Source: Arthrobacter sp. Leaf337
GTDB lineage: Bacteria > Actinomycetota > Actinomycetes > Actinomycetales > Micrococcaceae
Direction of reading: 5' to 3'
NCBI RefSeq assembly: GCF_001423745.1
Contig: NZ_LMPC01000012.1
Location: forward strand, 189,981 to 253,980
Length of the DNA: 64,000 bases
Shown here: positions 17,201 to 25,527 of the stretch, one piece after another
How the letters are laid out: each line of letters begins with the position of its first letter
How positions within the stretch are numbered: the first letter of the stretch is position 1
Program-made: the position numbers and the translations under genes
The notes under the pieces: generated by a model
The model's database searches: none
What the model saw: only the letters and a program-made list of their open reading frames with translations
What the model was told of the DNA's origin: nothing

Positions 17201-17604
17201 AGTAGCTTCTGAATCAAAAGCAGATACTAGAATACCTGAACTTTTCGGCATCACCCAATTGGGCCGGATTGAACGTGACGGCTGCGAGTTCAGCGGCCGC
17301 CCACACCCGTGCACTGCAAGGGCAATCCCACTGCCCGAAAGCGCCATTAACGCAAAAATGGACGCCCCCAATGCGCCCACTCTTCCGGAACACCGTTGAG
17401 CTGCCGGGTCCGGCCCTCGCGCCAGGCCCTGCAGCTCACAACCTTGAGTTCAAGTTGAGATTGCCCCAATCGGTGTACATATCCATCGTCCGCTTTGTGC
17501 CGATGATAAGCAAGGGTTCCTACCGCATTATCGGCCGACCGTTATCGACTTGTGGCGTTAGCCATTTGTCACTGCCCTTCCGCAGCTACTGAGAAGATGG
17601 GCGG
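17201..17604. other. Intergenic region upstream of tRNA-Ser and the NIF3-like gene
   Basis: About 400 bases with no convincing gene. It must hold the minus-strand tRNA promoter and the plus-strand promoter of the NIF3-like gene. A weak plus-strand sigma-70-like pair (TTGAGA, then CATATC after 17 bases) starts near 17457. A minus-strand frame from 17380 begins like a signal peptide but runs into the tRNA and is not supported. Confidence 0.5.
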
Positions 17605-17958
17605 ATGACGCAACTGCATGCCCTGGTGACCTACGTTCCCGCAGACCACGCGGAGGCTGTCCTGGCAGCCGTGGGCGATGCGGGCGCCGGGCGGATCGGG
17701 AATTATTCGCACTGCGCGTTCACCGCCCCTGGCACCGGCCGGTTCACTCCGCTCGCCGGGTCCCGGCCGTTTATCGGTTCGGAGGGCCACAGCGAACAGG
17801 TTCCGGAAATAAGGATCGAATGCGTTGTTGACGAAGACGTGCTCGACGCCGTCGTGGCTGCCCTGCGTCTGGCCCACCCCTACGAGGAGCCCGCACTGAT
17901 GAGCTGGGCGGTCAACGGGCACCCATTCTCGACAGCCCAGAATGGCCCGGGGAGGTAA
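17605..17958 (+). CDS. NIF3/YqfO-domain small protein
   Basis: 117 residues. It resembles the inserted PII-like (CutA-like) domain of NIF3/YqfO proteins standing alone: HALVTYVPADHAEAVLAAVGDAGAGRIGNYSHCAFTAPGTGRF, RPFIGSEGHSEQVPEIRIECVV and LRLAHPYEEPALM are the diagnostic stretches. Orthologues are annotated NGG1p-interacting factor 3. The two dinuclear-metal half-domains of full NIF3 are missing, so it cannot be the complete protein. Cytoplasmic; function unknown. Next downstream is the SRP RNA gene. Confidence 0.8.
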   Translation: MTQLHALVTYVPADHAEAVLAAVGDAGAGRIGNYSHCAFTAPGTGRFTPLAGSRPFIGSEGHSEQVPEIRIECVVDEDVLDAVVAALRLAHPYEEPALMSWAVNGHPFSTAQNGPGR

Positions 17959-18029
17959 CCGGAGCGGGCTGAAACGGGCCGCCAGGAGCCGATTCGGGGC
18001 ACACCAAATCATCGGGTAAACTCATTGAC

Positions 18030-18117
18030 GGCCCCTCATGTGGCGTCATCCTGTTGAACTCCCCCAGGACCGGAAGGTAGCAAGGGTAAATGGGCTCTGG
18101 CGGGTGCATGGGGGGTC
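18030..18117 (+). ncRNA. ffs: Bacterial small signal recognition particle RNA (4.5S)
   Basis: The ends pair over 11 bp (GGCCCCTCATG with CATGGGGGGTC), and the conserved apical domain CCAGGACCGGAAGGTAGCAA with GGAA tetraloop and the symmetric internal loop is present at about 18064-18083. It lies directly upstream of dnaX, the usual place in actinobacteria. It binds Ffh for co-translational membrane targeting. The exact 5' and 3' ends are estimated from pairing; a short T run follows. Confidence 0.93.
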
Positions 18118-18174
18118 TTTACTATTCCCCCACAGGGCGGCAAACTGTCAGCCCGGATTGGTAGGGTTTTCTCT

Positions 18175-21100
18175 GTGAGTGTTACAACCGCCCTTTATCG
18201 CAGATACCGTCCAGACTCCTTTGCTGACGTTATCGGGCAGGAACACGTCACGGAGCCGCTGATGACGGCGCTGCGCAAGAACCGCGTCAATCACGCCTAC
18301 CTGTTTTCCGGTCCGCGCGGCTGCGGCAAGACCACCTCGGCCCGCATCCTGGCCCGTTGCCTGAACTGTGCCGAGGGCCCCACGGACACCCCCTGCGGCA
18401 CGTGCCCCAGCTGCATCGAGCTTGCGCGCGGCGGCTCCGGTTCCCTTGACGTGATCGAGATCGATGCTGCGAGTCACGGCGGCGTGGACGACGCCCGAGA
18501 CCTTCGCGAACGCGCCACGTACGCTCCTGTCCGGGACCGGTACAAGATCTTCATCATCGACGAAGCCCACATGGTCACTTCGGCAGGCTTCAACGCCCTG
18601 CTCAAGATCGTGGAAGAGCCGCCGGAACACATCAAGTTCATCTTTGCCACCACGGAGCCGGACAAGGTGATCGGCACCATCCGTTCGCGGACCCACCACT
18701 ACCCGTTCCGGCTGGTCCCGCCCGAGCCCCTCATGGCCTATCTTGAGCTGCTCTGCAACCAGGAAAACGTTCCCGTGGCGCCGGGAGTGCTGTCCCTGGT
18801 GATCCGCGCCGGCGGCGGTTCCGTCCGGGATTCACTGTCAGTCCTGGACCAGTTGATGGCCGGCGCCGGCCCCGCGGGACTGGACTATGAACTCGCTGTC
18901 GCACTGCTGGGCTACACCCACGCATCCCTTCTGGATGACGTCGTTGAAGCGGTGGCAGCCTCGGATGCAGCCACTGTCTTCCGTGCTGTGGACCGCGTCA
19001 TCCAGACCGGCCACGATCCGCGCCGCTTCGTGGAGGATCTGCTGGAGCGCTTCCGCGACCTCATCATCGTCCAGGCCATGCCGGAGAGCGCCCAGTCGAT
19101 CCTGCGCGGCATGCCGGCTGACCAGATAGCCCGGCTGAAGAACCAGGCCCACAACCTGGGCGCAGCCGAGCTGTCCCGGGCGGCAGACGTCACCAACACT
19201 GCACTCACCGAGATGACCGGGGCGACGTCGCCGCGGCTTCACCTTGAGCTGCTGTGCGCCCGCATCCTCCTCCCCAATTCCGAGCAGACCGAACGCGGCA
19301 TCGCCGCCCGGATCGACCGCGTGGAGCGGCGCCTGAACTACGGTGGGAACGACGTCGGCGCTCCCGCCGCTGCTTCAGCACCGACCCCGCCGGCCGCACC
19401 TGTGCCTGCCCCGGCGGCTTCCGCTGGCCCCGCTGTTTCCCCCCCGCCCGCCGCCGCACCCGAACCCGCTCCGGCGGCACCGGTACAGGCACCTCCGGTT
19501 CAGGCACCGCCGGTTCAGGCAGCGCCGGTTCAGTCCGCGCCGGTTCAGGCAGCGCCGGTTCAGGCACCCGTCCCCGCGGTCGAAGCCGCCGCAGGACGAA
19601 GCGAAGCGCCCGCGCGCGAATCCATCACTCCGCCGCGGCTTTCCACCACCGACTGGCCCGTTGACGAGCCCTCCGCGGCGAATCGGGGCACGGCAAGCCA
19701 GGCGCCCTCCCGTTCCGCGGCTCAGCAGGTCCCGCCTGCACCTGCCGCGGCTTCCGCGCCCGCAACGCCAACACCGGCTGAACCGGTTGCGGCTGAGCGC
19801 ACACCCCTGAAGTCCGAAGCGGCCCAGACGGCGGCGGCCGGCAACCCTGCGGCCCACGGCCCCGCCGGCGACGTCGAGGTCCTGCGCCGTGCCTGGCCTG
19901 ATGTCCTGCAGACCCTGAGCAAAATCAAGCGCAGCACCTGGGCCCTTGTGGAGCCCAACGCCCAGGTGAGCCAGTTCGACGGTCAGGTGCTCACCTTGGC
20001 CTTCACCACGTCCGGACTGGCCGGTGCCTTCGGCCGGGCAGACCATTCGGAAAATCTTCGCCAGGCAATCCACAAAACCGTGGGGATCGACTGCCAGATC
20101 AATGCAGTGTCCGGCGGCGCCAGCAGCTCAGCGAGCTCTGAGCCAAACCCAAAAGCACCCGCTAGCCAGGAACCTCCGGCGACGTCCGCTGACGTTGCCT
20201 GGGGTCTTGCCCCCGCAACCGCTGCGCCGGCCGCAGGCCCCGCGGTGAGCCCTGCGGCTCAGCGCCCGGCCGCCACGCCTGCCGGCCGTCAGGTCGCGGA
20301 CACCTCTCCGCTCCGTGCCGCCGACCCTGCCGGCCCTGCCGACGCGCTCAAGGCCACAAACATTGCCAACGCTGCCAACGAGGCCAACGAGCTTGAGCCC
20401 GCGAAGGTCCGCCCGGCACAGCGGCCGCAAGATGACGCGTCCGGTTCCTACAGCTACCCCGACGATGACTGGGGCCCGCCCCTGGACGAAGATGCTCCCC
20501 CGCTGGACGAGGAGCCGCCCATGGACTGGGCTCCGTCCGCTCCGGCGCAGTCAGGTTCGGCGCAGTCAGGGCCGATCCAATCAGGGCCGGTCCAATCAGG
20601 GCCGGTCCAGTCCGGCAGGACCTCTCCCGGCGCACCGGAACGTGCACGCGCGGATAGTAGGATCTCCCGCGAACAGCCTTCCGGGAGGTCGACTTCCGCC
20701 GACTCTTCACGTGCTGCGGGCGAGCTCTCCAACGACGATCCATGGTCCCGTGCCAAGGAAGAGGCTCCGGGCGTCTGGACCGTAGGTGCCGAGTCGAACG
20801 TTGGCAAGTCCGTGGAAGACCCGGACCGCGCCGGCATTCCTGTGGTTCCAGAACCTCAGGCGCCCCAGTACGAGCCGGCGGCGGCCCAGCTCCCCCGGCC
20901 CGGCGGGACGCCTGACGAAGCCTCCGCCCACCAACCGGACGGCTCCCCGCGCCCGGCCGAAATCCGGCAGCCGGTGGGTGCACTGGCTGGTGCGAACAGT
21001 GCACCCGGCGCAGGCTGGGCAACGTCCGCGCAGTATGTTCCCGCCACGGCCACTGACCCGTCGACAGCGATGGCCGGCCCGGATGTCCGGAACGTCGCGT

Positions 21101-21414
21101 CCGCAACTGCACCGGCGTCTTTCGCGTCCGCTCCCGCCCAAACGGCCCAGGCCCCTGCAACCGCGCCCGGCGCGGTGAAGCAGAGCCTGTACCAGCGGCT
21201 GTCCAACAGCCCCGAGGCCGAAGCCGGCAGGGCCAAGGCCCCTGCGCGACAGGCCGAGGCGGTCAAGACCTATGTCCAGGACACACCCAGCCCGGACGAC
21301 GAAACGATCGAGGAATCGAGCGTGTTTGGACGCGCCGCCGTCGAGCGTATTCTGGGCGGAAAACTGGTGGAGGAACGGTCCTTGGACGGCAGCCCGATCG
21401 CCCCCCGCTTCTAG
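18175..21414 (+). CDS. dnaX: DNA polymerase III subunits gamma and tau
   Basis: 1079 residues, GTG start. The AAA+ clamp-loader core covers about residues 1-370: RYRPDSFADVIGQ, Walker A GPRGCGKTTS, a zinc site CLNC...CGTCPSC, Walker B IIDEAHMV, and sensor-1 IFATTEPDKV. Residues 400-570 and 650-1010 are low-complexity Ala/Pro linkers with repeats (APVQ and QSGPVQ units near 440-465 and 790-810). A tau-like domain with LRRAWPDVLQTLSKIKR sits between them near residue 570, and the last 70 residues (LYQRLSNSPEAE ... GRAAVERILGGKLVEE) form the polymerase-contacting end. It loads the beta clamp. No slippery A-rich frameshift site was noticed. Confidence 0.96.
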   Translation: MSVTTALYRRYRPDSFADVIGQEHVTEPLMTALRKNRVNHAYLFSGPRGCGKTTSARILARCLNCAEGPTDTPCGTCPSCIELARGGSGSLDVIEIDAASHGGVDDARDLRERATYAPVRDRYKIFIIDEAHMVTSAGFNALLKIVEEPPEHIKFIFATTEPDKVIGTIRSRTHHYPFRLVPPEPLMAYLELLCNQENVPVAPGVLSLVIRAGGGSVRDSLSVLDQLMAGAGPAGLDYELAVALLGYTHASLLDDVVEAVAASDAATVFRAVDRVIQTGHDPRRFVEDLLERFRDLIIVQAMPESAQSILRGMPADQIARLKNQAHNLGAAELSRAADVTNTALTEMTGATSPRLHLELLCARILLPNSEQTERGIAARIDRVERRLNYGGNDVGAPAAASAPTPPAAPVPAPAASAGPAVSPPPAAAPEPAPAAPVQAPPVQAPPVQAAPVQSAPVQAAPVQAPVPAVEAAAGRSEAPARESITPPRLSTTDWPVDEPSAANRGTASQAPSRSAAQQVPPAPAAASAPATPTPAEPVAAERTPLKSEAAQTAAAGNPAAHGPAGDVEVLRRAWPDVLQTLSKIKRSTWALVEPNAQVSQFDGQVLTLAFTTSGLAGAFGRADHSENLRQAIHKTVGIDCQINAVSGGASSSASSEPNPKAPASQEPPATSADVAWGLAPATAAPAAGPAVSPAAQRPAATPAGRQVADTSPLRAADPAGPADALKATNIANAANEANELEPAKVRPAQRPQDDASGSYSYPDDDWGPPLDEDAPPLDEEPPMDWAPSAPAQSGSAQSGPIQSGPVQSGPVQSGRTSPGAPERARADSRISREQPSGRSTSADSSRAAGELSNDDPWSRAKEEAPGVWTVGAESNVGKSVEDPDRAGIPVVPEPQAPQYEPAAAQLPRPGGTPDEASAHQPDGSPRPAEIRQPVGALAGANSAPGAGWATSAQYVPATATDPSTAMAGPDVRNVASATAPASFASAPAQTAQAPATAPGAVKQSLYQRLSNSPEAEAGRAKAPARQAEAVKTYVQDTPSPDDETIEESSVFGRAAVERILGGKLVEERSLDGSPIAPRF

Positions 21415-21474
21415 CCTTCCCCGCGGGATGTACGGGCATCCTTCAAACAAACGAGTCAAACGAACGAGGACATT

Positions 21475-22074
21475 GTGTACGAAGGTGCAGTTCAAGAGCT
21501 GATCGACGAACTGGGCCGCCTTCCCGGGGTGGGGCCCAAGTCCGCCCAGCGGCTGGCTTTCCATATCCTCGAGGCGGACCCGCAGGACATGAAGCGGCTC
21601 GTCGAGGCCATCACCACGGTGAAGGAACGAGTGAAGTTCTGCACGGTGTGCGGCAACGTCACCGAGCAGGAATTGTGCAACATCTGCCGCGATACGCGCC
21701 GGGATCCCTCGGTCATCTGCGTTGTGGAGGAGTCCAAGGACGTCCTGGCAGTCGAGCGAACCCGTTCCTTCCGAGGCCGCTACCACGTCCTCGGGGGCGC
21801 GATTAACCCCATCGCCGGAGTCGGCCCGGAGCAGCTGCGCATCAGGGAACTCCTCACCCGGCTGAACGACGGCGCCATCCAGGAAATCATCATCGCCACG
21901 GACCCCAACCTTGAGGGCGAGGCTACCGCCACCTACCTGGCCAGGATGCTGAAGTCGATCGGCATCACCGTCACCCGGCTGGCTTCCGGCCTGCCGGTGG
22001 GCGGAGATTTGGAGTACGCGGATGAGGTCACCCTGGGGCGCGCCTTCGAGGGCCGCCGCAACGCCCTGAGCTGA
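21475..22074 (+). CDS. recR: Recombination mediator protein RecR
   Basis: 199 residues from a GTG behind a GAGGA site. Complete domain set: helix-hairpin-helix [16 protein letters not shown]4 zinc finger [16 protein letters not shown], Toprim core starting [16 protein letters not shown], and Walker-B-like C-terminus. RecR with RecO loads RecA on gapped DNA. It follows dnaX by 60 bases, the standard dnaX-recR order. Confidence 0.97.
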   Translation: MYEGAVQELIDELGRLPGVGPKSAQRLAFHILEADPQDMKRLVEAITTVKERVKFCTVCGNVTEQELCNICRDTRRDPSVICVVEESKDVLAVERTRSFRGRYHVLGGAINPIAGVGPEQLRIRELLTRLNDGAIQEIIIATDPNLEGEATATYLARMLKSIGITVTRLASGLPVGGDLEYADEVTLGRAFEGRRNALS

Positions 22075-22095
22075 TCCCGACAGCGACGGCACACC

Positions 22096-22683
22096 ATGGA
22101 ATCGATTGCCTCCATCGTCACTGAACGCCTGGAACTGCGCCTCGTGGCGCAAGCCGACGCAGCCGCCCTCCGAGGATTCCGGGGCCATCCCGAAGCAGTC
22201 CGCTATTTGTCGCACCAACCCCTGACGGCGGGGCAAACGGACCGGCTCCTCGCTGAACTGCTGGTCCGCGCAGAACGCTCCACGGCCGCTTGGTTCCACT
22301 ACGCCTGGGCGGTAGTCCTCCGCTCGAGCGGCGCCGTGATCGGCGATGCCCGCACATGGAACACGGCCGAGCCGCCGCTGCCGGGCGGCATTCCGGCGGA
22401 CTTTGCCAGCCTTGGCTACCTCCTCCACCCGAACCACCACGGCAAGGGGTACGGCAGCGAAGCCGCCGGGGCACTGGTCCGCTGGCTCTTCACCGAGCGC
22501 GGAACGAACGCCATCTACGCTGGCGTCTACGAACCGAACACCGCTTCGCGGCGCCTCCTGGAAGGTCTCGGCTTCGTCCAGGATCACTATTTCACCGCCG
22601 CCCAGGACACCCATGGCAAGGGGCTGGCCTCGTGGCGCTACCGTCTGGACCGCACGGCGTGGCCCCTTGTCGAAGATGACTAA
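22096..22683 (+). CDS. GNAT family N-acetyltransferase (RimJ/RimL type)
   Basis: 195 residues. ERLELRLVAQADAAALRGF begins a RimJ/RimL-like acetyltransferase; the acetyl-CoA loop is HPNHHGKGYGSEAAGALVRW, and NTASRRLLEGLGFVQD closes the fold. Such enzymes acetylate N-terminal or small amines. It starts 21 bases after recR and may be co-transcribed. Specific target unknown. Confidence 0.88.
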   Translation: MESIASIVTERLELRLVAQADAAALRGFRGHPEAVRYLSHQPLTAGQTDRLLAELLVRAERSTAAWFHYAWAVVLRSSGAVIGDARTWNTAEPPLPGGIPADFASLGYLLHPNHHGKGYGSEAAGALVRWLFTERGTNAIYAGVYEPNTASRRLLEGLGFVQDHYFTAAQDTHGKGLASWRYRLDRTAWPLVEDD

Positions 22684-22711
22684 CGGGGGGCCACCATGCG
22701 GTCACAATTCA

Positions 22712-22770
22712 GCGCGGCGCTGTTCCCGGCGATAAACTGGGCACATCAGTTACGCCGTCGCGCCGTTTTT
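22712..22770 (+). terminator. Nested hairpin with T-run between the acetyltransferase gene and lysC
   Basis: Outer stem CGGCGC (22715-22720) with GCGCCG (22760-22765), followed by TTTTT. Inside it a second hairpin pairs GGCG with CGCC and AACTG with CAGTT (22728-22756). It lies 29 bases after the preceding stop and 48 bases before lysC, so it either terminates the recR-acetyltransferase transcript or acts as an attenuator in a lysC leader. The sequence does not decide. Confidence 0.5.
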
Positions 22771-22817
22771 GGTTGCTTGGCCCCGGAACCCCGATTTGAT
22801 GCAGTGAGGGTGCGCGC

Positions 22818-24176
22818 ATGAGTATGCCCACTACCGAAGTGAAAACCGAGAACCAGCCCGGCGTGCTGCCTGTCGCTACTGCCCGCACCAAACAGCTCAT
22901 CGTGCAAAAGTTCGGCGGCTCATCAGTTTCCGACGCGGACGGCATCAAACGGGTTGCCAAGCGCGTCGTCGATGCACAAACGGCCGGCAACGAAGTCGTC
23001 GTGGTGGTCTCCGCCATGGGTGACACCACGGACGAATTGCTGGACCTTGCCGCCCAGGTCACCGACGCTGCCCCCGCGCGTGAAATGGACATGCTCCTCT
23101 CCGCCGGTGAGCGCATTTCCATGGCCCTGGTGGCCATGGCCATCAACAAGCTCGGTGCCTCTGCCCAGTCGTTCACGGGCTCGCAGGCCGGCATGATCAC
23201 CGACGGCATCCACGGCAAGGCGCGCATCATCGACGTCGACCCCCACCGGATCCGCACCGCCCTGGACAAGGGGCACATCGCCATCGTGGCTGGTTTCCAG
23301 GGAATGAGCCGCACCACCAACGAGATCACCACCCTGGGACGCGGCGGATCCGATACCACCGCGGTGGCCCTCGCCGCCGCCTTGGACGCCGATGTCTGCG
23401 AGATCTACACGGACGTGGACGGCATCTACACGGCGGATCCCCGCGTTGTGCCCTCCGCCCAGAAGATCGACCGCATCTCCAGCGAAGAAATGCTGGAGCT
23501 GGCAGCTTCCGGCGCCAAGATCCTGCACCTGCGTTGCGTGGAATACGCGCGGCGATTCGGCGTGCCTTTGCACGTTCGTTCGTCATTCAGCCAGAACGAA
23601 GGCACCTGGGTCATGCCCGGAGCCGACGACAAGATCAAGACTCAAGAGGGAGTTGCCTTGGAGCAGCCAATCATCTCCGGCGTTGCACACGACCGTTCCG
23701 AAGCCAAGGTCACTGTGGTGGGCGTCCCGGACATCCCGGGCAAGGCCGCCGCGATCTTCCAGGTGATCGCCGATGCACACTCCAACATCGACATGATCGT
23801 TCAGAACGTCTCCACGCATGGCACGGGCCGGACGGACATTTCCTTCACGCTCCCCATCGTGGAAGGTGCCGACGCCCTCGCCGCCCTCCGTGCGGCCCAG
23901 CCGGAAATCGGCTTCGAAAGCATCGAGTACAACGAACAGATCGGCAAGCTTTCGCTGATCGGCGCCGGCATGCGCTCCCACCCCGGCGTCTCGGCCACGT
24001 TCTTCAAGGCGCTTTCCGATGCCGGCATCAACATCAACATGATCTCGACGTCGGAAATCCGCATCTCCGTGGTGACGCACGCCGACCTGCTGGATGATGC
24101 AGTCCGGGCCATCCACAAGGCTTTTGACCTGGACAGCGAAGACGAAGCAACTGTGTACGGCGGCACCGGCCGCTAA
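22818..24176 (+). CDS. lysC: Aspartate kinase
   Basis: 452 residues. The kinase domain has [19 protein letters not shown] at the start and [16 protein letters not shown] (ATP/aspartate site). Two ACT domains follow: [36 protein letters not shown] and [20 protein letters not shown] with [14 protein letters not shown]. This is the alpha form of the feedback-regulated aspartokinase; in related actinobacteria an in-frame internal start makes a beta subunit, and an internal ATG near residue 266 (WVMPGADD) would fit. It starts lysine, threonine and methionine synthesis. The usual asd partner is not adjacent here. Confidence 0.96.
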   Translation: MSMPTTEVKTENQPGVLPVATARTKQLIVQKFGGSSVSDADGIKRVAKRVVDAQTAGNEVVVVVSAMGDTTDELLDLAAQVTDAAPAREMDMLLSAGERISMALVAMAINKLGASAQSFTGSQAGMITDGIHGKARIIDVDPHRIRTALDKGHIAIVAGFQGMSRTTNEITTLGRGGSDTTAVALAAALDADVCEIYTDVDGIYTADPRVVPSAQKIDRISSEEMLELAASGAKILHLRCVEYARRFGVPLHVRSSFSQNEGTWVMPGADDKIKTQEGVALEQPIISGVAHDRSEAKVTVVGVPDIPGKAAAIFQVIADAHSNIDMIVQNVSTHGTGRTDISFTLPIVEGADALAALRAAQPEIGFESIEYNEQIGKLSLIGAGMRSHPGVSATFFKALSDAGININMISTSEIRISVVTHADLLDDAVRAIHKAFDLDSEDEATVYGGTGR

Positions 24177-24220
24177 GGCAGGCCCGCCCGGGTCCCAGGA
24201 CCAGCGCAATAAAAGAACAC

Positions 24221-24269
24221 CACAAAAGGAACGGCACCGCGGGGAACCCGCGGTGCCGTTCCTTTTGTG
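24221..24269. terminator. Strong bidirectional terminator after lysC
   Basis: A near-perfect palindrome: GGAACGGCACCGCGGG (24228-24243), a GAA loop and its complement (24247-24262), extended outside by CAAAA on the left and TTTTG on the right. Because A and T tracts flank the stem on both sides, it can stop transcription from lysC and from the minus-strand small gene on the other side. Confidence 0.92.
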
Positions 24270-24320
24270 CCGTTGATGGGCTGCAAAGGGGTTGCAGCTC
24301 CGGCCTTGCGCCGCAACGGT

Positions 24321-24536
24321 CTACGTGATGTCTTCCTTGCGGACTGCGTAGTGGTGTCCCTCGGAGTCTGTCTCTACCTCGAAATGGGCCAGGTCCTCTT
24401 CGGAAGCAGCCTCAAAGTCGTCGTGCTTGTGAACAACGGGGACTGTTGGATCACCGCGGGTGGCTGGTCCAAAGAAGAACCGCAGCTTGTCGGTCTTCAT
24501 CATGAAGCGCTGTATCGCCTTTGCCACAATTCCCAC
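24321..24536 (-). CDS. Small conserved protein, paralogue of the next minus-strand gene
   Basis: 71 residues. The first part, GIVAKAIQRFMMKTDKLRFFFGPATRG, shares the pattern RFM..T.KLR..FGPA.R with the 75-residue protein encoded just upstream on the same strand (24663-24890). The second half is acidic (HKHDDFEAASEEDLAHFEVE) and differs. There is no signal peptide. No known domain recognised; related to small uncharacterised Arthrobacter proteins. The start is ATG at 24536. Confidence 0.65.
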   Translation of the reverse strand: MGIVAKAIQRFMMKTDKLRFFFGPATRGDPTVPVVHKHDDFEAASEEDLAHFEVETDSEGHHYAVRKEDIT

Positions 24537-24662
24537 CCCCTTTCCCTTGCTCGGGTCAAGCAGTGATGCATTGGCCGGTTGGTATCTGTGCCCATATTTT
24601 ACGCCCGGGGACAGAAAAAGGCCCCGGCCCGCATGCCAGTGTGCGGCACCCCGGTTCGCAGG

Positions 24663-24890
24663 CTAGCGGAGGGACTTATCCTCCGGATTCCTGGGCACTA
24701 CATACGTGCTGCCGTCCGGCCTGCGGATGGTTTCCCACTGCTGGGACTCCGCTTCCCGGCGCAAAAGCAGCGCCTTGTTCTCGTCGGTCATCTCATGGCC
24801 CAAGGCACTGCGGTTCGCCGGCCCGAAGATGGCACGGAGCTTGCCGGTGGCGCGCATGAACCTTTGGGAGGCGTTTTCCTTGTTAGCCAT
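24663..24890 (-). CDS. Small conserved protein with RFM-KLR-FGPA motif
   Basis: 75 residues. Its N-terminus ENASQRFMRATGKLRAIFGPANRS matches the shorter paralogue downstream, and the C-terminal half (RREAESQQWETIRRPDGSTYVVPR) carries the basic/aromatic motif that ends in a YVVPR turn. RBS GGGAAC near the ATG is weak (AAGGGAACCCGC). It starts divergently from the OhrR-type gene, 72 bases away, so it may be under that regulator. Function unknown. Confidence 0.7.
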   Translation of the reverse strand: MANKENASQRFMRATGKLRAIFGPANRSALGHEMTDENKALLLRREAESQQWETIRRPDGSTYVVPRNPEDKSLR

Positions 24891-24931
24891 TGCGGGTTCC
24901 CTTCAGAACGGTCGAGTCCAATCCAGTGTAC

Positions 24932-24959
24932 GCTAATGATTAGCCCACTAACGATTGAG
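24932..24959. promoter_or_regulatory. Candidate MarR/OhrR operator pair between divergent genes
   Basis: GCTAATGATTAGC at 24932-24944 is a perfect 6-1-6 inverted repeat, followed 4 bases on by CTAACGATTGAG (24948-24959), a degenerate copy. The A/T-rich form and place directly before the MarR-type start, in the 72-base gap to a divergent gene, suit an autoregulatory operator. No binding is proven. Confidence 0.55.
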
Positions 24960-24962
24960 AGT

Positions 24963-25487
24963 ATGCCGATGAATCAGCGCTCGGCCGCGGCCATCGAAGC
25001 GTCTGACGAAGACCTACTGCTGGAACACCAGCTCTGCTTCGCCCTGACGGTAGCGTCCCGAAGCGTCGTGGGCGCGTACAAGCCGGTTCTGGACACACTG
25101 GGACTGACCCATCCGCAGTACCTTGTGATGCTGTGCCTGTGGGAGTCCAGCCCCCGCACCGTCCGGGACATCAGCGATGCGCTGGCCCAGGAACCGGCCA
25201 CGATCTCGCCGCTGTTGCGCCGCCTCGAGGCGGCCGGATACATCACCCGCGGCCGCGCTGCCGGCAACGAGCGCGCTCTGGCCGTTGGGCTGACACCGAG
25301 TGGCGCTGCTCTCCGGCAGCGGGCGACGGCGGTTCCCGGCACCATGATGGAACGCCTGGGCCTGACCCGCGACCAGGTAGGCGCACTGCACCAGGCGATG
25401 ACGGACCTGATCGCCGCCACCAGGGCCGCAGCCGAACGGGACGCCGCCGGATGGGACAACACAGGCGAAGATACCGCCGGAGCTTAG
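24963..25487 (+). CDS. MarR family regulator, OhrR type
   Basis: 174 residues from the ATG at 24963 (a second ATG lies at 24969). The N-terminal segment LLLEHQLCFALTVASRSVVGAYKP matches OhrR, where the Cys in QLCFAL senses organic hydroperoxides; LTHPQYLVMLCLWE is the usual dimer-domain stretch. The winged helix reads VRDISDALAQEPATISPLLRRLEAAGYITRGR. In most genomes ohrR is next to ohr, but no ohr gene is present here. Its target may be the divergent small protein or a distant gene. Confidence 0.85.
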   Translation: MPMNQRSAAAIEASDEDLLLEHQLCFALTVASRSVVGAYKPVLDTLGLTHPQYLVMLCLWESSPRTVRDISDALAQEPATISPLLRRLEAAGYITRGRAAGNERALAVGLTPSGAALRQRATAVPGTMMERLGLTRDQVGALHQAMTDLIAATRAAAERDAAGWDNTGEDTAGA

Positions 25488-25527
25488 CCCGGACCCGCCC
25501 CGCCAGGAAGGCAGCCGCGGCCGGCAA

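Noticed and set aside
17186-17380. Minus-strand frame starting like a signal peptide (MGALGASIFALMALSGSGIALAV)
   Set aside because: It runs straight into the tRNA-Ser gene and has no ribosome site; probably chance or a decayed remnant.
19460-19580. Repeated CCGGTTCAGGCA units that look like a DNA repeat array
   Set aside because: They are in-frame codons for the APVQ linker of the DnaX tail, so they are protein low complexity, not a CRISPR or other array.
22684-22817. Possible lysine riboswitch before lysC
   Set aside because: None of the conserved L-box core motifs are visible and the region is only 134 bases; a terminator-like hairpin explains the structure.
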